Assembly (NCBI RefSeq): GCF_000281085.1
Contig: NZ_JH767528.1
Coordinates: 124,001 to 188,000 of the forward strand
Source of the DNA: Catenovulum agarivorans YM01
GTDB taxonomy: Bacteria > Pseudomonadota > Gammaproteobacteria > Enterobacterales > Alteromonadaceae
Length of the DNA: 64,000 nt
Reading direction: 5' to 3'
A model generated the notes under the pieces. That model saw nothing but the letters and a program-made list of their open reading frames with translations. It made no database searches and was not told the origin of the DNA. The stretch's first letter is position 1. Each line of letters begins with the position of its first letter. Of this stretch, positions 7,320 to 14,787 are shown one piece after another. Position numbers and translations under genes: made by a program.

Positions 7320-9668
7320 ATGCGTAAGCTTTTAGTTCCGTGTGCAGTAATGCTTGCTTTAGCTGGCTGTACACAATCTTCAACTCAATCCGACGCGGTT
7401 GCAGAACAAATCGTCACAGATAACATCATTGGCGAAATTTCTTTAAATCAAGCTTGGTCTTTCCAACGAACTCAAGGCAAATCAAAAATCGCTGCGCCAG
7501 AGTCAGCTGACTGGCAGCAAGTTAATTTACCGCATACACCTAAATTAGAACCTTTAGTGGTTAATGACCAATGGCAAGGTATCGCTTTTTATAAAAAGAC
7601 TTTAGATTTATCCAATATCAAAGCCGGTAAATCAGTTTATTTGCGTTTTGAAGGGGCAATGAAAGTTGCCGATGTTTGGTTAAATGATGAATATTTGGGT
7701 CAGCATGTTGGTGGTTATTTGCCATTTACTTTTGATTTAACCAAATATGCAGGCAAAAAGAATTTAAACTTATTGGTACGCCTTGATAACCAAGATAACT
7801 GGTTAACTGGCCCTAAACCTTTACATTTATTAGATTTTAATACGTACGGTGGTTTATACCGCGACGTTAAGTTAATTGTGAAAAACGCGCTGCATATTTC
7901 TGACGAAATGCAGGTGAATGAAGTAGCGTCAGGCGGATTGTTTATTACCACACCTGTTGTGAGTGAAGCGCGCGCTGAAGTGCAAGTTAAAACTCACGTA
8001 ATTAATGCAAACAAAAATCCAGCGGCGTTTAGTGTGAAACAAACCTTGTGGTTTGATGGCCAAGTGGTTGCATCTAAAGTTGACCAAGTTGATTTAGCCG
8101 CCGAGCAAGCACAACAATTTAGCCAAAGTATTGCGGTGACAGAGCCTAAATTATGGCATCCACATCATCCGCATTTGTATAAGTTAGTCACTGAAGTTGT
8201 ACAAAACGACCAAGTGGTTGACAGTCAAACTAACCAAATTGGTATTCGCGAATTTAAGTTTGATGATAAACATCAGCTATTAATTAACGGCAAACCTTTC
8301 TTCTTACGCGGTGTTAATCGTCACCAAGAATATCCACATGTTGGTTATGCAACTTCACCAGAAGCTGATTATCGCGATGCGTATTTAATTAAATCAGCAG
8401 GTTTTGATTATGTGCGTTTGTCACATTACCCGCATTCAAAAGCCTTTATGCAAGCGGCAGACGAATTAGGTTTACTTTTGATTGATGCGATTTTAGGCTG
8501 GCAGTACTACTCGCCATTCCCTGAATTTAAAGAGCAAATTTATCAAACATGTACAGATTTGTTACGTCGAGATCGCAACCACCCAAGTGTTTTAGCATGG
8601 GAATGTTCGTTAAATGAGTCGTGGATGCCAGCTGATTTTATCAAAGGCTTAGATGATATTGTTGATGCTGAATACCCAGGTGCTTTATCTGCAGGTTGGC
8701 AGAAAGAGTACGATATTTATTTGCAAGCACGTCAGCATAGACTTGAGCATTATGATGAACCGAAACAACCTTATAATGTATCTGAATATGGTGACTGGGA
8801 ATACTATGCACAAAACGCTGGTTTAAACCAAGATGCATGGGGCGACTTAAAAGCGGAAGAACGTACGAGCCGTCAGTTAATTACTGCAGGTGAAAAACGT
8901 TTGTTGCAACAAGCGACCAATATTCAAGAAGCGCATAACGATAACTTATCCACCCCTGCGCACGCTGACGGTTTTTGGGTGATGTTTGATTATAACCGTG
9001 GTTATGCAGATGATCTTGAGTCTTCTGGTGTAGCCAGCATTTATCGTATGCCTAAATACAGCTACTACTTCTACCAAAGTCAGCGCTCACCTGAAGTGAA
9101 GTCTGATGCGTATGAGTCTGGCCCTATGGTTTACATCGCCAGCGATTGGAATGAACTTTCAGATCCTAACGTGCGTGTATTTACCAATGCTGAGCGTGTT
9201 GATATTCACTTAAACGGCAAATTGGTTAAAAGCCAGAAGCCGAAAAAAGAAGCTTTATCGAGCAATTTAAAACATCCACCTATGCATTTTAATTTGAAGA
9301 AATTTGTTGCGGGTGAGTTAGTCGCTAAAGCTTATATCGGCAATGAGTTAGTTGCAGAGCATAAGGTGGTTACACCGGGTAAAGCGACTGCAATTGAGAT
9401 GTCGGTTGCTGAGTTAGGTAAGCCGGTAGCTGCGAATGATGTGATTTTTGTGCGCGCTCAGTTGGTGGATGCTAATGGTAATCCGACTTATGACAATGGT
9501 GTAACGGTTAATTTTGTTGTGCCAGATGGTTTAGTTGTGACTAATCCGCATAGCATTTTAACTGAGAAAGGTGTTGCGACCGCTGTTGTTAAAGTGGGTG
9601 AGCAATTTGCTGGTAAGGTGATTTCTGCTTCGACTGAATCTGGTTTTAAAGCTCAGGTTAGTTTGTAA
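7320..9668 (+). CDS. GH2 beta-galactosidase, lipoprotein
   Basis: The 782-residue protein starts with a lipoprotein signal (LALAGC, Cys at about residue 16), so it is likely anchored to a membrane facing the periplasm or outside. A GH2 sugar-binding domain (about 45-190), an immunoglobulin-like domain (about 195-305) and a TIM barrel (from about 310, opening with RGVNRHQEYPHVG) follow. The acid/base is E433 in LNES and the nucleophile is E489 in SEYG. A further beta domain at about 685-780 resembles a bacterial Ig-like domain (NGNPxxDNGVTVNF). It would release galactose from the ends of imported galacto-oligosaccharides. Ribosome binding site: GAGG at 7308-7311. Confidence 0.9.
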   Translation: MRKLLVPCAVMLALAGCTQSSTQSDAVAEQIVTDNIIGEISLNQAWSFQRTQGKSKIAAPESADWQQVNLPHTPKLEPLVVNDQWQGIAFYKKTLDLSNIKAGKSVYLRFEGAMKVADVWLNDEYLGQHVGGYLPFTFDLTKYAGKKNLNLLVRLDNQDNWLTGPKPLHLLDFNTYGGLYRDVKLIVKNALHISDEMQVNEVASGGLFITTPVVSEARAEVQVKTHVINANKNPAAFSVKQTLWFDGQVVASKVDQVDLAAEQAQQFSQSIAVTEPKLWHPHHPHLYKLVTEVVQNDQVVDSQTNQIGIREFKFDDKHQLLINGKPFFLRGVNRHQEYPHVGYATSPEADYRDAYLIKSAGFDYVRLSHYPHSKAFMQAADELGLLLIDAILGWQYYSPFPEFKEQIYQTCTDLLRRDRNHPSVLAWECSLNESWMPADFIKGLDDIVDAEYPGALSAGWQKEYDIYLQARQHRLEHYDEPKQPYNVSEYGDWEYYAQNAGLNQDAWGDLKAEERTSRQLITAGEKRLLQQATNIQEAHNDNLSTPAHADGFWVMFDYNRGYADDLESSGVASIYRMPKYSYYFYQSQRSPEVKSDAYESGPMVYIASDWNELSDPNVRVFTNAERVDIHLNGKLVKSQKPKKEALSSNLKHPPMHFNLKKFVAGELVAKAYIGNELVAEHKVVTPGKATAIEMSVAELGKPVAANDVIFVRAQLVDANGNPTYDNGVTVNFVVPDGLVVTNPHSILTEKGVATAVVKVGEQFAGKVISASTESGFKAQVSL

Positions 9669-9721
9669 GTTATTGGAATTTAGAGGGCTTAGCTCGCTGT
9701 TAGTTTAGTGCAAGCAAGCCC

Positions 9722-9819
9722 GCTCGAAGCATAAATTTCTAAAAACGCGGTAAACCCATCCATGGGCGCTCCGCTTTATCATCCATGATAAAGAGGTTTT
9801 AGAAATTTAGCATTCGAGC
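9722..9819 (+). repeat. structured repeat, type A, copy 1
   Basis: Outer arms 9722-9744 and 9797-9819 pair over most of 23 bp (AAATTTCTAAAA with TTTTAGAAATTT). Inside are AACGCGG, hairpin 1 CCCATCCATGGG (9755-9766), the linker CGCTC (9767-9771) and hairpin 2 (9774-9793, CTTTATCAT paired with ATGATAAAG, CC in the loop). It forms a tandem with copy 2, period 213 bp. Confidence 0.85.
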
Positions 9820-9934
9820 AAACTTTTGATTAGCAGTGGCAGCGCTGCTCAAATTTGGCAAAGAGCATGATTTGAGTTGAGCAGAATGTTGGCTAGAGTT
9901 TTCGGGTTGCTGTGCGCTTGGTGCAAGCAAGCCA

Positions 9935-10032
9935 GCTCGAAGCTTAAATTTCTAAAAACGCGGTAAACCCGTCCATGGGCGCTCCGCTTTATCATCCCTG
10001 ATAAAGAGGTTTTAGAAATTTAGCATGCGAGC
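9935..10032 (+). repeat. structured repeat, type A, copy 2
   Basis: Outer arms are 9935-9957 and 10010-10032, hairpin 1 is 9968-9979 (CCC/GGG around GTCCAT), hairpin 2 is 9987-10006 with a TCCC loop. The flanks before and after also match those of copy 1, so the repeated unit is larger than the hairpin element. Confidence 0.85.
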
Positions 10033-10115
10033 AGACTTTTAGTTAGTAGTGGCAGCGCTACCGAGTTTGGCAAAGTGCATGGTTTGAGTTGAGCAGAATG
10101 TTGACAGGAGGTTGG

Positions 10116-10210
10116 GGATTGCGTGCAAACGAACCAACCTCGTATTGCATGGATGCAATACGCGAGCGCCTAGGGATAGCTTGCAGCGTTTGGTGAGTTG
10201 CACGGAATTC
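10116..10210 (-). repeat. structured repeat, type B, copy 1 (inverted)
   Basis: Outer arms GGATTGCGTGCAA (10116-10128) and TTGCACGGAATTC (10198-10210) pair with two mismatches. Read on the minus strand, hairpin 1 is CTATCCCTAG (10170-10179), the linker is CGCTC (10164-10168) and hairpin 2 is 10141-10162 (CGTATTGCAT arms). It points against the type A copies on its left. Confidence 0.8.
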
Positions 10211-10273
10211 ACAGCCGATTTAACACTGTAGCTGCAAAAACACACACAAAATTAGGTTTATAAAAATAACAAT

Positions 10274-10301
10274 AAAGGGAGCCATTATGAGCTCCCTTTT
10301 T
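10274..10301 (+). terminator. terminator-like hairpin covering the GH5 ribosome binding site
   Basis: AAAGGGAGC (10274-10282) and GCTCCCTTT (10291-10299) form a 9-bp stem with an 8-nt loop and a T-run, which is a classic intrinsic terminator. The loop contains the first in-frame ATG of the GH5-like gene (10287), and the left arm contains GGGAG, its only good ribosome binding site. It can therefore stop transcription arriving from upstream, or hide the start site of the gene. Confidence 0.65.
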
Positions 10302-12911
10302 GATCAAAAACGGGCAAAAAAGATGAAATTAAACAAACTAAGCATCCTAGCCGCACTGATTGGCAGTGCTGCTATATACAACAACGCAAATGCGGCTGAT
10401 GCATTTGTTAAAGATGGTGTAGTTTACGAGCAAGCAGGTCAAGAACTGGCGCGATTTGGGGTTAACTACAACACCCCATTTGCATTTGGTTACCGCGCGA
10501 TAAAAACAAAAGGACTTGATCACAAAAAAGCAATTGATATGGACGTAGACCATATCGCAAGGCTAGGGCTTGATGCCTACCGAGTACATATCTGGGATAG
10601 AGAAATTTCAGACCAAAACGGTAATTTAGTTGATAACGTTCACTTGGAACTATTCGACTACTTAATGATGCGTCTTGCCGAAAAAGGCATTAAATCAATT
10701 ATTACGCCGGTTGCATGGTGGGGTAATGGTTACCCAGAGCCGGATCAACCAACCAACGGTTTTGCTAGTCAATACGACAAATCAGGCATGAATAGCAATG
10801 CAGAAGCTGTAGCCAAAACCCAAAAGTATCTAAGTCAGTTCTATAACCACACAAATAGATATACAGGCAAAAAAATAGCGACGGATGAAAACATCATCGC
10901 CTTTGAGTTATTTAACGAACCAAAACATTTAGATGCAGTGGCAATCACAGCATATGTAAATGCACTGATTAAAACATCACGTGACGCAGGTGTGAAAAAA
11001 CCATTGTTTTACAACACTGCTGAGCAAGGTGACTGGCAGGAGTTTGCGCAAAACTTGTGTAAGTCGAATATAGATGGCGTTGCTTACCAATGGTACCCAA
11101 CAGGCTTAGTTAAAGGTACGCGTGTTAATACCAATGTATTGTTTAATGTTGATGAATATCACGACCCATTTGCTGGTATTGAAGAATGCCAAAGTAAAGC
11201 AAAAATGATTTATGAGTTTGATGCGGCCGATGTTACCCGCAACGTTATGTACCCAGCTATGGCGCGCAGTTTCCGTGAGCGTGGTTTTCAGTGGGCGACA
11301 CAGTTTGCTTACGATCCAGGCGTTTTGGCTGATTCAAATGCTGAATACAACACTCACTATATGAACCTGATGTATACACCAAAAAAAGCCATGGGTTTAA
11401 TGGCCGCAGGATATATATTCCGTTCGTTACCGCGCGGCTACCAAGCTAAAGATTATCCACTAAACAATAACTTTGAAGACTTTAGTATTAACTATCAATC
11501 TAACCTGACAGTGGCTAATTTAACCGAGCAGTTTATTTACAGTAACAACACGGATACTAAACCAAAGGCGGCGAAAAAGCTTAAATTGGTTGCCGGTGTT
11601 GGTGACTCGCCTGTGGTTAAATATTCAGGTAATGGTGCGTATTTCTTAGAAAAAATTGAAGATGGCACTTGGTTGTTAGAAGTCTATCCTGACGTTGTTA
11701 AGTTAGACGACCCGCACAGACCTGGTAGTTTAAAACGCAAAGTAACCCAATTGGTTGTAGCTAAACACAAAATGCAAATTGATTTACCTAACTTAAAATC
11801 AACTGTGTATTTAACGCCAATTACCCAAGCGGATGCTGCAGGTAAAGTGCATCGAGCAAGCCAAACGAGCACTAAAGTAAAAGCGGATGAATTAATGGTT
11901 CAACCGGGTATTTATTTAGTGAGCAATAAAAAAGTATCGAACAAACAAATTGCCTCGGTAGATGCGAATTATTACTTACCACAAGACGTGGTTGCCAGCA
12001 CAACTGAGCTGTGGCATCAGCCAACTCGCCAGTTTAATGTTGGTGATAATATTCAATTCAGCGCTGAGTTAAGTAGCCCTGAAAAAGTGTTAAGTGCAGA
12101 TTTGTATATTCGTTACAAAGAATATCGCAACTTTGAACACTTCCCAATGGAGTTATACGGTGCAACCGCTACGGCTAAATTACCATCAAGCTGGACTAAA
12201 CCTGGTTTGGTCGAATATGCAATTGCCGTGACCACAGACAAAGGCACTTTAACTTTCCCGGGTAAATCAGTTGGTCATCCAAATGAGTGGGATTTTGTTG
12301 CTCAGCAAGATTTTTGGCAGTCTAAATTGTTGCCACAACACAGCATGATTGAGTTGTTTGACGCCAATACTGATTTTGCTGCAAAAATTTATCCAAAAGA
12401 AGGTCGTGCGAAGTGGGATCAAGCTCTATCAGATACAGGCCAAACAATTGCTTTGCAGTTGGGAATGGATAATTTATCTAAAAATGATGGTAACTGGTTG
12501 GTGCGTTTAGCTTTGCCGGAAGACAATATGTTAGCGGGCAAAAAGCTGAATAAACATCAGCATGTGTTAGTGAAAATTCGCGCGCACAATAAACAAGAGC
12601 ATGTTCGCTTTGGTTTGTTAAATAAAGACAGCTTAGCCTATGGCACAACTATGACTGTGGGTGAACAGTGGCAGTATAAGTTAATTCCACTGGCGAGTTT
12701 GCAGCCTGTAACCACTATGTTGACTAAGTCGTACCCTATGTTTATGCCGGCTGATCGTGAGCATGTATTGCCAAATTCTAAGTGGCAGCAGGATGATATT
12801 AATGCAATGCAGGGTATTCAAATTGCGTTTGATGTGGATAAATATTCAAGCGCTGAGTTGAATAAGTGGCACGGTATCGAAATTGAGTTTATTGCTTTAT
12901 ATGCGAAGTAG
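10287..12911 (+). CDS. GH5-like secreted glycoside hydrolase with a long C-terminal region
   Basis: From ATG 10287 the protein has 874 residues. An alternative start, ATG 10323, removes 12 residues and gives a compact signal peptide (MKLNKLSILAALIGSAAI, cleavage near NANA-AD). ATG 10287 has the better ribosome binding site (GGGAG, 5 nt) but lies in a hairpin loop. A TIM-barrel catalytic domain spans about 40-400: LDAYRVHIWD, the acid/base E211 in LFNEP and the nucleophile candidate E310 in MIYEFDAAD, which is a GH5/clan A pattern. The last about 450 residues hold beta-rich regions, the final one resembling a carbohydrate-binding sandwich. Substrate unknown; the context suggests galactan, arabinogalactan or mannan. 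The gene lies between two direct copies of a repeat cluster. Confidence 0.82.
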   Translation: MSSLFDQKRAKKMKLNKLSILAALIGSAAIYNNANAADAFVKDGVVYEQAGQELARFGVNYNTPFAFGYRAIKTKGLDHKKAIDMDVDHIARLGLDAYRVHIWDREISDQNGNLVDNVHLELFDYLMMRLAEKGIKSIITPVAWWGNGYPEPDQPTNGFASQYDKSGMNSNAEAVAKTQKYLSQFYNHTNRYTGKKIATDENIIAFELFNEPKHLDAVAITAYVNALIKTSRDAGVKKPLFYNTAEQGDWQEFAQNLCKSNIDGVAYQWYPTGLVKGTRVNTNVLFNVDEYHDPFAGIEECQSKAKMIYEFDAADVTRNVMYPAMARSFRERGFQWATQFAYDPGVLADSNAEYNTHYMNLMYTPKKAMGLMAAGYIFRSLPRGYQAKDYPLNNNFEDFSINYQSNLTVANLTEQFIYSNNTDTKPKAAKKLKLVAGVGDSPVVKYSGNGAYFLEKIEDGTWLLEVYPDVVKLDDPHRPGSLKRKVTQLVVAKHKMQIDLPNLKSTVYLTPITQADAAGKVHRASQTSTKVKADELMVQPGIYLVSNKKVSNKQIASVDANYYLPQDVVASTTELWHQPTRQFNVGDNIQFSAELSSPEKVLSADLYIRYKEYRNFEHFPMELYGATATAKLPSSWTKPGLVEYAIAVTTDKGTLTFPGKSVGHPNEWDFVAQQDFWQSKLLPQHSMIELFDANTDFAAKIYPKEGRAKWDQALSDTGQTIALQLGMDNLSKNDGNWLVRLALPEDNMLAGKKLNKHQHVLVKIRAHNKQEHVRFGLLNKDSLAYGTTMTVGEQWQYKLIPLASLQPVTTMLTKSYPMFMPADREHVLPNSKWQQDDINAMQGIQIAFDVDKYSSAELNKWHGIEIEFIALYAK

Positions 12912-12949
12912 TGCAATCAGGTCGCTGCGAGTTGGGTGCAATTAAGCCC

Positions 12950-13047
12950 ACTCAAGGCACAATTTTCTAAAAACGCTGTGAATCCGTCCGTGGACGCTCT
13001 GCTTTATCATCCATGATAAAGACATTTTAGAAAATCAGCGCTCGAGT
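12950..13047 (+). repeat. structured repeat, type A, copy 3
   Basis: Outer arms are 12950-12972 and 13025-13047 (AATTTTCTAAAA with TTTTAGAAAAT). AACGCTGTGAA is followed by hairpin 1 at 12983-12994, with two G-T wobble pairs, then CGCTC, then hairpin 2 at 13002-13021, identical to that of copy 1. It starts a tandem with copy 4, period 201 bp. Confidence 0.85.
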
Positions 13048-13150
13048 ATGCTTTTGTTTGACAGACGTGTGGCTGCCTTAAATTTGCATATTGTGCTGTA
13101 TAGCTTTGTGCATTGTTTAGGCGGGCGGCTAGTTGGGTGCAATTAAGCCC

Positions 13151-13248
13151 ACTCGAGGCATAATTTTCTAAAAACGCTGTGAATCCATCCGTGGACGCTC
13201 TGCTTTATCATCCCTGATAAAGAAGTTTTAGAAAATCAGCACTCGAGT
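13151..13248 (+). repeat. structured repeat, type A, copy 4
   Basis: Outer arms are 13151-13173 (ACTCGAGGCATAATTTTCTA, then AAA) and 13226-13248. Hairpin 1 is at about 13185-13196 and hairpin 2 at 13203-13222 with a TCCC loop. The ACTCGAG ends of both arms are complementary. Confidence 0.85.
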
Positions 13249-13332
13249 ATGCTTTTGTTTGGCAGCCGTGTTGCTGCGTAAAATTTGCATAGTGCGCTAT
13301 TTGAGTTGGGCAGAATGTTGGCGAGAGGTTGG

Positions 13333-13427
13333 GAATTGCGTGCAAACGAACCAACCTTGAATTGCATGGATGCAATTCCGGAGCGACCATGGAGGGTGTA
13401 CAGCGTTTGGTGAGTTGCACGCAATTC
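13333..13427 (-). repeat. structured repeat, type B, copy 2 (inverted)
   Basis: Outer arms GAATTGCGTGCAA (13333-13345) and TTGCACGCAATTC (13415-13427) are a perfect 13-bp inverted repeat. On the minus strand: AAACGCTGT, hairpin 1 (13386-13397, CTCCAT loop), linker CGCTC (13381-13385) and hairpin 2 (13359-13378, GAATTGCAT arms). It is 85 bp after type A copy 4, the same spacing as between type A copy 2 and type B copy 1. Confidence 0.85.
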
Positions 13428-13479
13428 GCAGCCGACCTTGCACCGAACAGAATTGACACTGTGCAATATAGTCGGCCTA

Positions 13480-13576
13480 GGATTGCATCATCCAAACAGA
13501 AACGCTGTGAATATGTCCCTATACGCTCCGACTTTTCATCCATGAAAAGTAGGTTCTGTTTCGGACAATGCAATCC
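13480..13576 (+). repeat. structured repeat, type D
   Basis: Outer arms GGATTGCAT (13480-13488) and ATGCAATCC (13568-13576) are perfect, extended by AAACAGAA (13494-13501) with TTCTGTTT (13554-13561). AAACGCTGTGAA follows, then a weak hairpin 1 with a TCCC loop (about 13512-13523), CGCTC (13524-13528) and hairpin 2 at 13531-13550 (ACTTTTCAT arms, perfect). The plan is the same as in type A with unrelated arm sequence. Confidence 0.8.
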
Positions 13577-13636
13577 AAGTCCTTAACATTGGTGTGGCAG
13601 CAAATTTTTGAAATGTGCAAAAAAACATTCATTGGG

Positions 13637-13642
13637 TATAAT
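13637..13642 (+). promoter_or_regulatory. possible -10 box of the LacI-type gene
   Basis: TATAAT at 13637-13642 matches the sigma-70 -10 consensus and lies 64 bp before the LacI-type start codon. No good -35 box at the right distance was found, so it is only a candidate. Confidence 0.35.
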
Positions 13643-13705
13643 CGGTTGACTTTGCCAAAAATAAACAAAGCAACTAATAAAACAACAAGTAGGTAAAAGA
13701 AAGAC

Positions 13706-14710
13706 ATGGTCACAATAAAAGATGTAGCAAAAGTAGCAGGTGTATCTACCGCAACCGTATCCAGAGTGGTAAATGGACAAGGTAAAGTTGGAGAACAATG
13801 CCGCGCACGTGTGACCAAAGTAATCCAAGAGTTAGGCTATCGCGCTAACTACACGCCACCACACATCATCAAAGACGCACCAATTGTTGGTTTAGTAACC
13901 CCAAAAATATCCATGGCGTTTTTTGGTTCACTCGCAGCAGGTGCGGAAGAAGCTGCACGCGAAAAAGGCCTGCACCTAATGATGTGCAACTCAATGTACG
14001 AAAGCCAAACCGAGTTAGAATCGATTAATTCACTGGTACGCCAAGGCTGTAAGTCTATTATCCTACATAGTGAATATTCTGAAAAAGACAAGATTGTCGA
14101 GCTAAGTAAACAGATCCCCGGGTTAGTATTGATTAACCGTTTTATTCCTGAAATATCAGAGCGATGTGTCTGGTTTGATAACAATACCAGTGCACAAACG
14201 GCGACAAATTACGTGTTAGATAAAGGCCATAAAGATATTGCTGTGATCACCAGTATTTATCAAAATGGCGATCCTATGGCGCGTTTATTAGCGGTTAAAC
14301 AAGCTATGATGATGCGTGGAATTCAACTAGCAGACGATAGAGTGATAGAATCAACCGCCAATATTAAAGGTGGTGAAGAAGCGACTAAACAACTGCTTGC
14401 TAGTGGTCAAAAAGTTACGGCGATTATTGCCTACAACGATTTAATGGCAATAGGCGCTATGCACGCATTATTCGAAGCCGGAATTAAAGTACCGGAAGAA
14501 ATATCTGTTGTTGGTTTTGATGACTTGCCTATTTCTAAAGCGTGTTTGCCAAAGCTGACCACAATGAATTACCCAATTGAAGAAATGGCTAAATATGCAG
14601 TTGAGTTGTCTTTGTCTTTAGCTAAAGAAGAAGCTAAACATTCTAAACAAACCCACCTGTTTATGGCTGATTTAGTTGAACGCCAATCTGTGGCGGATAT
14701 CACTGAATAG
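13706..14710 (+). CDS. LacI/GalR-family transcriptional repressor
   Basis: The 334-residue protein has an N-terminal LacI helix-turn-helix (MVTIKDVAKVAGVSTATVSR, residues 1-20, with the hinge following) and a periplasmic-binding-protein-like sensor domain (about 60-330; VGLVTPKISMAFFGSLAAGAEE is its first strand and helix, and GFDDLPISKACLPKLTT is the late signature). Such proteins release DNA when they bind a sugar or its phosphate. Its position at the end of the galactan gene set, with a strong terminator after it, makes it a likely repressor of those genes. The gene is preceded by structured repeats, so its promoter must lie close to the start. Confidence 0.9.
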   Translation: MVTIKDVAKVAGVSTATVSRVVNGQGKVGEQCRARVTKVIQELGYRANYTPPHIIKDAPIVGLVTPKISMAFFGSLAAGAEEAAREKGLHLMMCNSMYESQTELESINSLVRQGCKSIILHSEYSEKDKIVELSKQIPGLVLINRFIPEISERCVWFDNNTSAQTATNYVLDKGHKDIAVITSIYQNGDPMARLLAVKQAMMMRGIQLADDRVIESTANIKGGEEATKQLLASGQKVTAIIAYNDLMAIGAMHALFEAGIKVPEEISVVGFDDLPISKACLPKLTTMNYPIEEMAKYAVELSLSLAKEEAKHSKQTHLFMADLVERQSVADITE

Positions 14711-14735
14711 CGGGCTCATCGTTTATTACACAAAC

Positions 14736-14763
14736 AAAAAAGGTTGCCGCAGCAACCTTTTTT
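14736..14763. terminator. bidirectional intrinsic terminator
   Basis: AAAAAAGGTTGC (14736-14747) and GCAACCTTTTTT (14752-14763) form a 12-bp stem with a CGCA loop. With A-runs and T-runs on the two sides it works for both the LacI-type gene and the convergent typA gene. Confidence 0.9.
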
Positions 14764-14787
14764 ACATCAAACAAGGAAAGCTAATAA

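Noticed and set aside
10039-10245. Leftward 68-codon frame in the repeat cluster
   Set aside because: It lies over the type B repeat, has no ribosome site, and resembles other frames made by the same repeat family at 13236-13573.
12931-13260. Integron attC sites in the repeat clusters
   Set aside because: GTTGGGT (a GTTRRRY match) precedes some type A elements, but it lies on the wrong side, no matching RYYYAAC core is present, there is no integrase gene, and genes are not arranged as single-ORF cassettes.
9722-13576. Insertion sequence ends
   Set aside because: The inverted repeats enclose hairpins of about 100 bp, not a transposase gene, and no target-site duplication could be fixed by eye.
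13208-13828. Short open frames of 80-120 codons on both strands in the gap before the LacI-type gene
   Set aside because: They run through the inverted repeats, which are open in several frames by base composition; they have no ribosome site and no recognisable product.
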